Shown here piece after piece: positions 61,031-61,962 of a stretch of 61,962 nucleotides of DNA; position 1 is the first letter of the stretch, and every line of letters begins with the position of its first letter. Source of the DNA: Prevotellaceae bacterium (GTDB lineage Bacteria; Bacteroidota; Bacteroidia; Bacteroidales; Bacteroidaceae). The notes below the pieces were generated by a model that was not told the DNA's origin, did not search any database, and saw only the letters and a list, made by a program, of their open reading frames with translations. The DNA is taken from positions 1 to 61,962 of the forward strand of contig JAQXTH010000027.1 of the NCBI GenBank assembly GCA_029219385.1, given 5' to 3'. Made by a program: the position numbers and the translations under genes.

Positions 61031-61962
61031 GCTTTTGTTTACTATTTTTAAAAGGCTGTGAATTACCGCGTTGCGAAAGCAAAGAGATGTCATATCCCAT
61101 TTGCGAAACTGCCTCGACAATCTTTTCTGTCTCAACAGACAATCCTCTGACAACAAGTGTGGCTTCTGAAACATTTGCCTCTGCAAAAAGACCCGGGTCA
61201 ACACTCTTGGCTGCACTCTCCACATTAGCCTTGCAATGGCTGCAAGTCATGTTTTTCACCTTAAACACAGCAATGATCTCTGCAGGTGCACACCCTGCTT
61301 CGTCAAAAGACTTGTGGCAACCACATATCTTGTTGGAAACAAACGACCATACAACAAGCGCAGCCATAATCACTCCGCAAACAATCGGCACCAAACCAAT
61401 TCCATCGCCCACAACACATTCGCCACATACACCGCGCGAAGCCACTGCAAACCAATCAGTCGGAAGCAGATAAGAAATAACCACACCACCAATCAACGCA
61501 CCACTTATAATAGTCGACAAATATACGAGCAATGCCCTTTGCCCCAACGTCTTTCGCAAAATGGTAATGGTAGCAGCGTTGGTTGCCGGTCCTGCCATAA
61601 GAAAAACAAACGCGGCTCCCGGATCCACTCCGACAGCCACCAATCCCGCAGCCACCGGAATGCTGCCCGTGGCACAAACATACATCGGCACTGCCACAAC
61701 AATAATCAACAACATCTGCAAAATGGGCGACAGGTTCATTGTCTCCATAAAATCATGAGGCACCAAAGTGGTTATCAACGCTGCCACCAAAAGACCTATT
61801 ACCAACCACTTGGAAATATCACCCAAAAAGTCTATGAAACCATATCTCAACGCCTCTACAAGTTTGCGCCAAAAACCACTTGGAGAGACTTCGGCAGACA
61901 TATCGTCGTCGACCACGGTCTTATTTTCATTGTCTTCCTGCTTGTCTACCACGCCTTCTATC
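61017..61962 (-). CDS. metal-efflux permease with C-terminal HMA domain (partial, 5' end outside window)
   Basis: The frame stays open to the window edge, so the N-terminal part is missing. A GTG at 61952 would give 311 residues but is not needed. Four or more membrane segments are visible ('WLVIGLLVAALITTLV', 'LLIIVVAVPMYVCATGSIPVAAGLVAVGV', cut short here), with 'MAGPATNAATITIL', typical of the ArsP/DUF318 permease family (SO_0444-like). The C-terminus is a heavy-metal-associated domain with 'MTCSHCKANVESAAK'. This suggests Cu, Zn or arsenic-type export; the metal is inference. Confidence 0.85.
   Translation of the reverse strand, partial: IEGVVDKQEDNENKTVVDDDMSAEVSPSGFWRKLVEALRYGFIDFLGDISKWLVIGLLVAALITTLVPHDFMETMNLSPILQMLLIIVVAVPMYVCATGSIPVAAGLVAVGVDPGAAFVFLMAGPATNAATITILRKTLGQRALLVYLSTIISGALIGGVVISYLLPTDWFAVASRGVCGECVVGDGIGLVPIVCGVIMAALVVWSFVSNKICGCHKSFDEAGCAPAEIIAVFKVKNMTCSHCKANVESAAKSVDPGLFAEANVSEATLVVRGLSVETEKIVEAVSQMGYDISLLSQRGNSQPFKNSKQKHDER

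Noticed and set aside
61031-61225. 65-residue extension of MnmA
   Set aside because: It lies within the permease coding region in another frame; the PP-loop motif starts near 61030 as in all MnmA.

Overview
The window looks like a chromosomal segment of an anaerobic, host-associated Bacteroidales, most plausibly Muribaculaceae or a Prevotella-like lineage. The evidence is promoters of the Bacteroidetes form TTTG-N19/20-TAnnTTTG, almost no Shine-Dalgarno sequences, the LL-diaminopimelate aminotransferase route to lysine, a type III glutamine synthetase, large secreted proteins with short T9SS-like C-terminal tails, and GH29/GH92 glycosidases. Family-level placement is inference.

Layout. 1-9000: two tandem cassettes, each made of a very large secreted protein (987 and 1409 aa), a ~60-aa acidic protein ending in Ser-Trp-Tyr, a conserved terminator block, and a block of GC-rich mini-hairpins. 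The hairpin block also opens the window, so the array probably continues upstream. 9311-13621: dapF, dapL and glnN (lysine/peptidoglycan precursor and nitrogen assimilation), closed by a strong terminator. 13692-16049 (minus): a DUF4143 ATPase behind an iteron-like repeat, and a BspA-type leucine-rich-repeat protein with a dockerin-like tail. 16211-22530 (plus): an HdeD-like membrane protein, a histidine phosphatase, and an envelope acylation operon (two SGNH hydrolases, an MBOAT acyltransferase, a four-cysteine mini-protein). 22648-24650: an Rpn-type nuclease and an orphan outer-membrane barrel.

24673-43124 is almost entirely minus strand and envelope-oriented: mfd, secG, a TPR-like protein, lptE, a sigma-54 activator without a sensor domain, a DUF5686 outer-membrane protein, an lpxA-like acyltransferase, a complete RND efflux operon (adaptor, pump, outer-membrane channel), a family 2 glycosyltransferase and a WecA/MraY-like phosphoglycosyltransferase. 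43499-51080 (plus): ffh, two GH29 alpha-L-fucosidases flanking folD, and a large surface protein. A tRNA-His with encoded CCA and its own promoter and terminator follows, then a GH92 mannosidase (minus) divergent from a nitroreductase.

54650-59702 (minus) is an arginine operon: argR, a GNAT acyltransferase (probable first step), argG, a PspC-like mini-protein, argC and argD. mnmA and a metal-efflux permease with an HMA domain (cut by the window edge) finish the window.

The strongest candidates for something undescribed are the duplicated secreted-protein/mini-protein cassettes with their hairpin blocks, and a separate 69-bp hairpin element present three times, once between the two genes of cassette 2 and twice in tandem inside the arginine operon.
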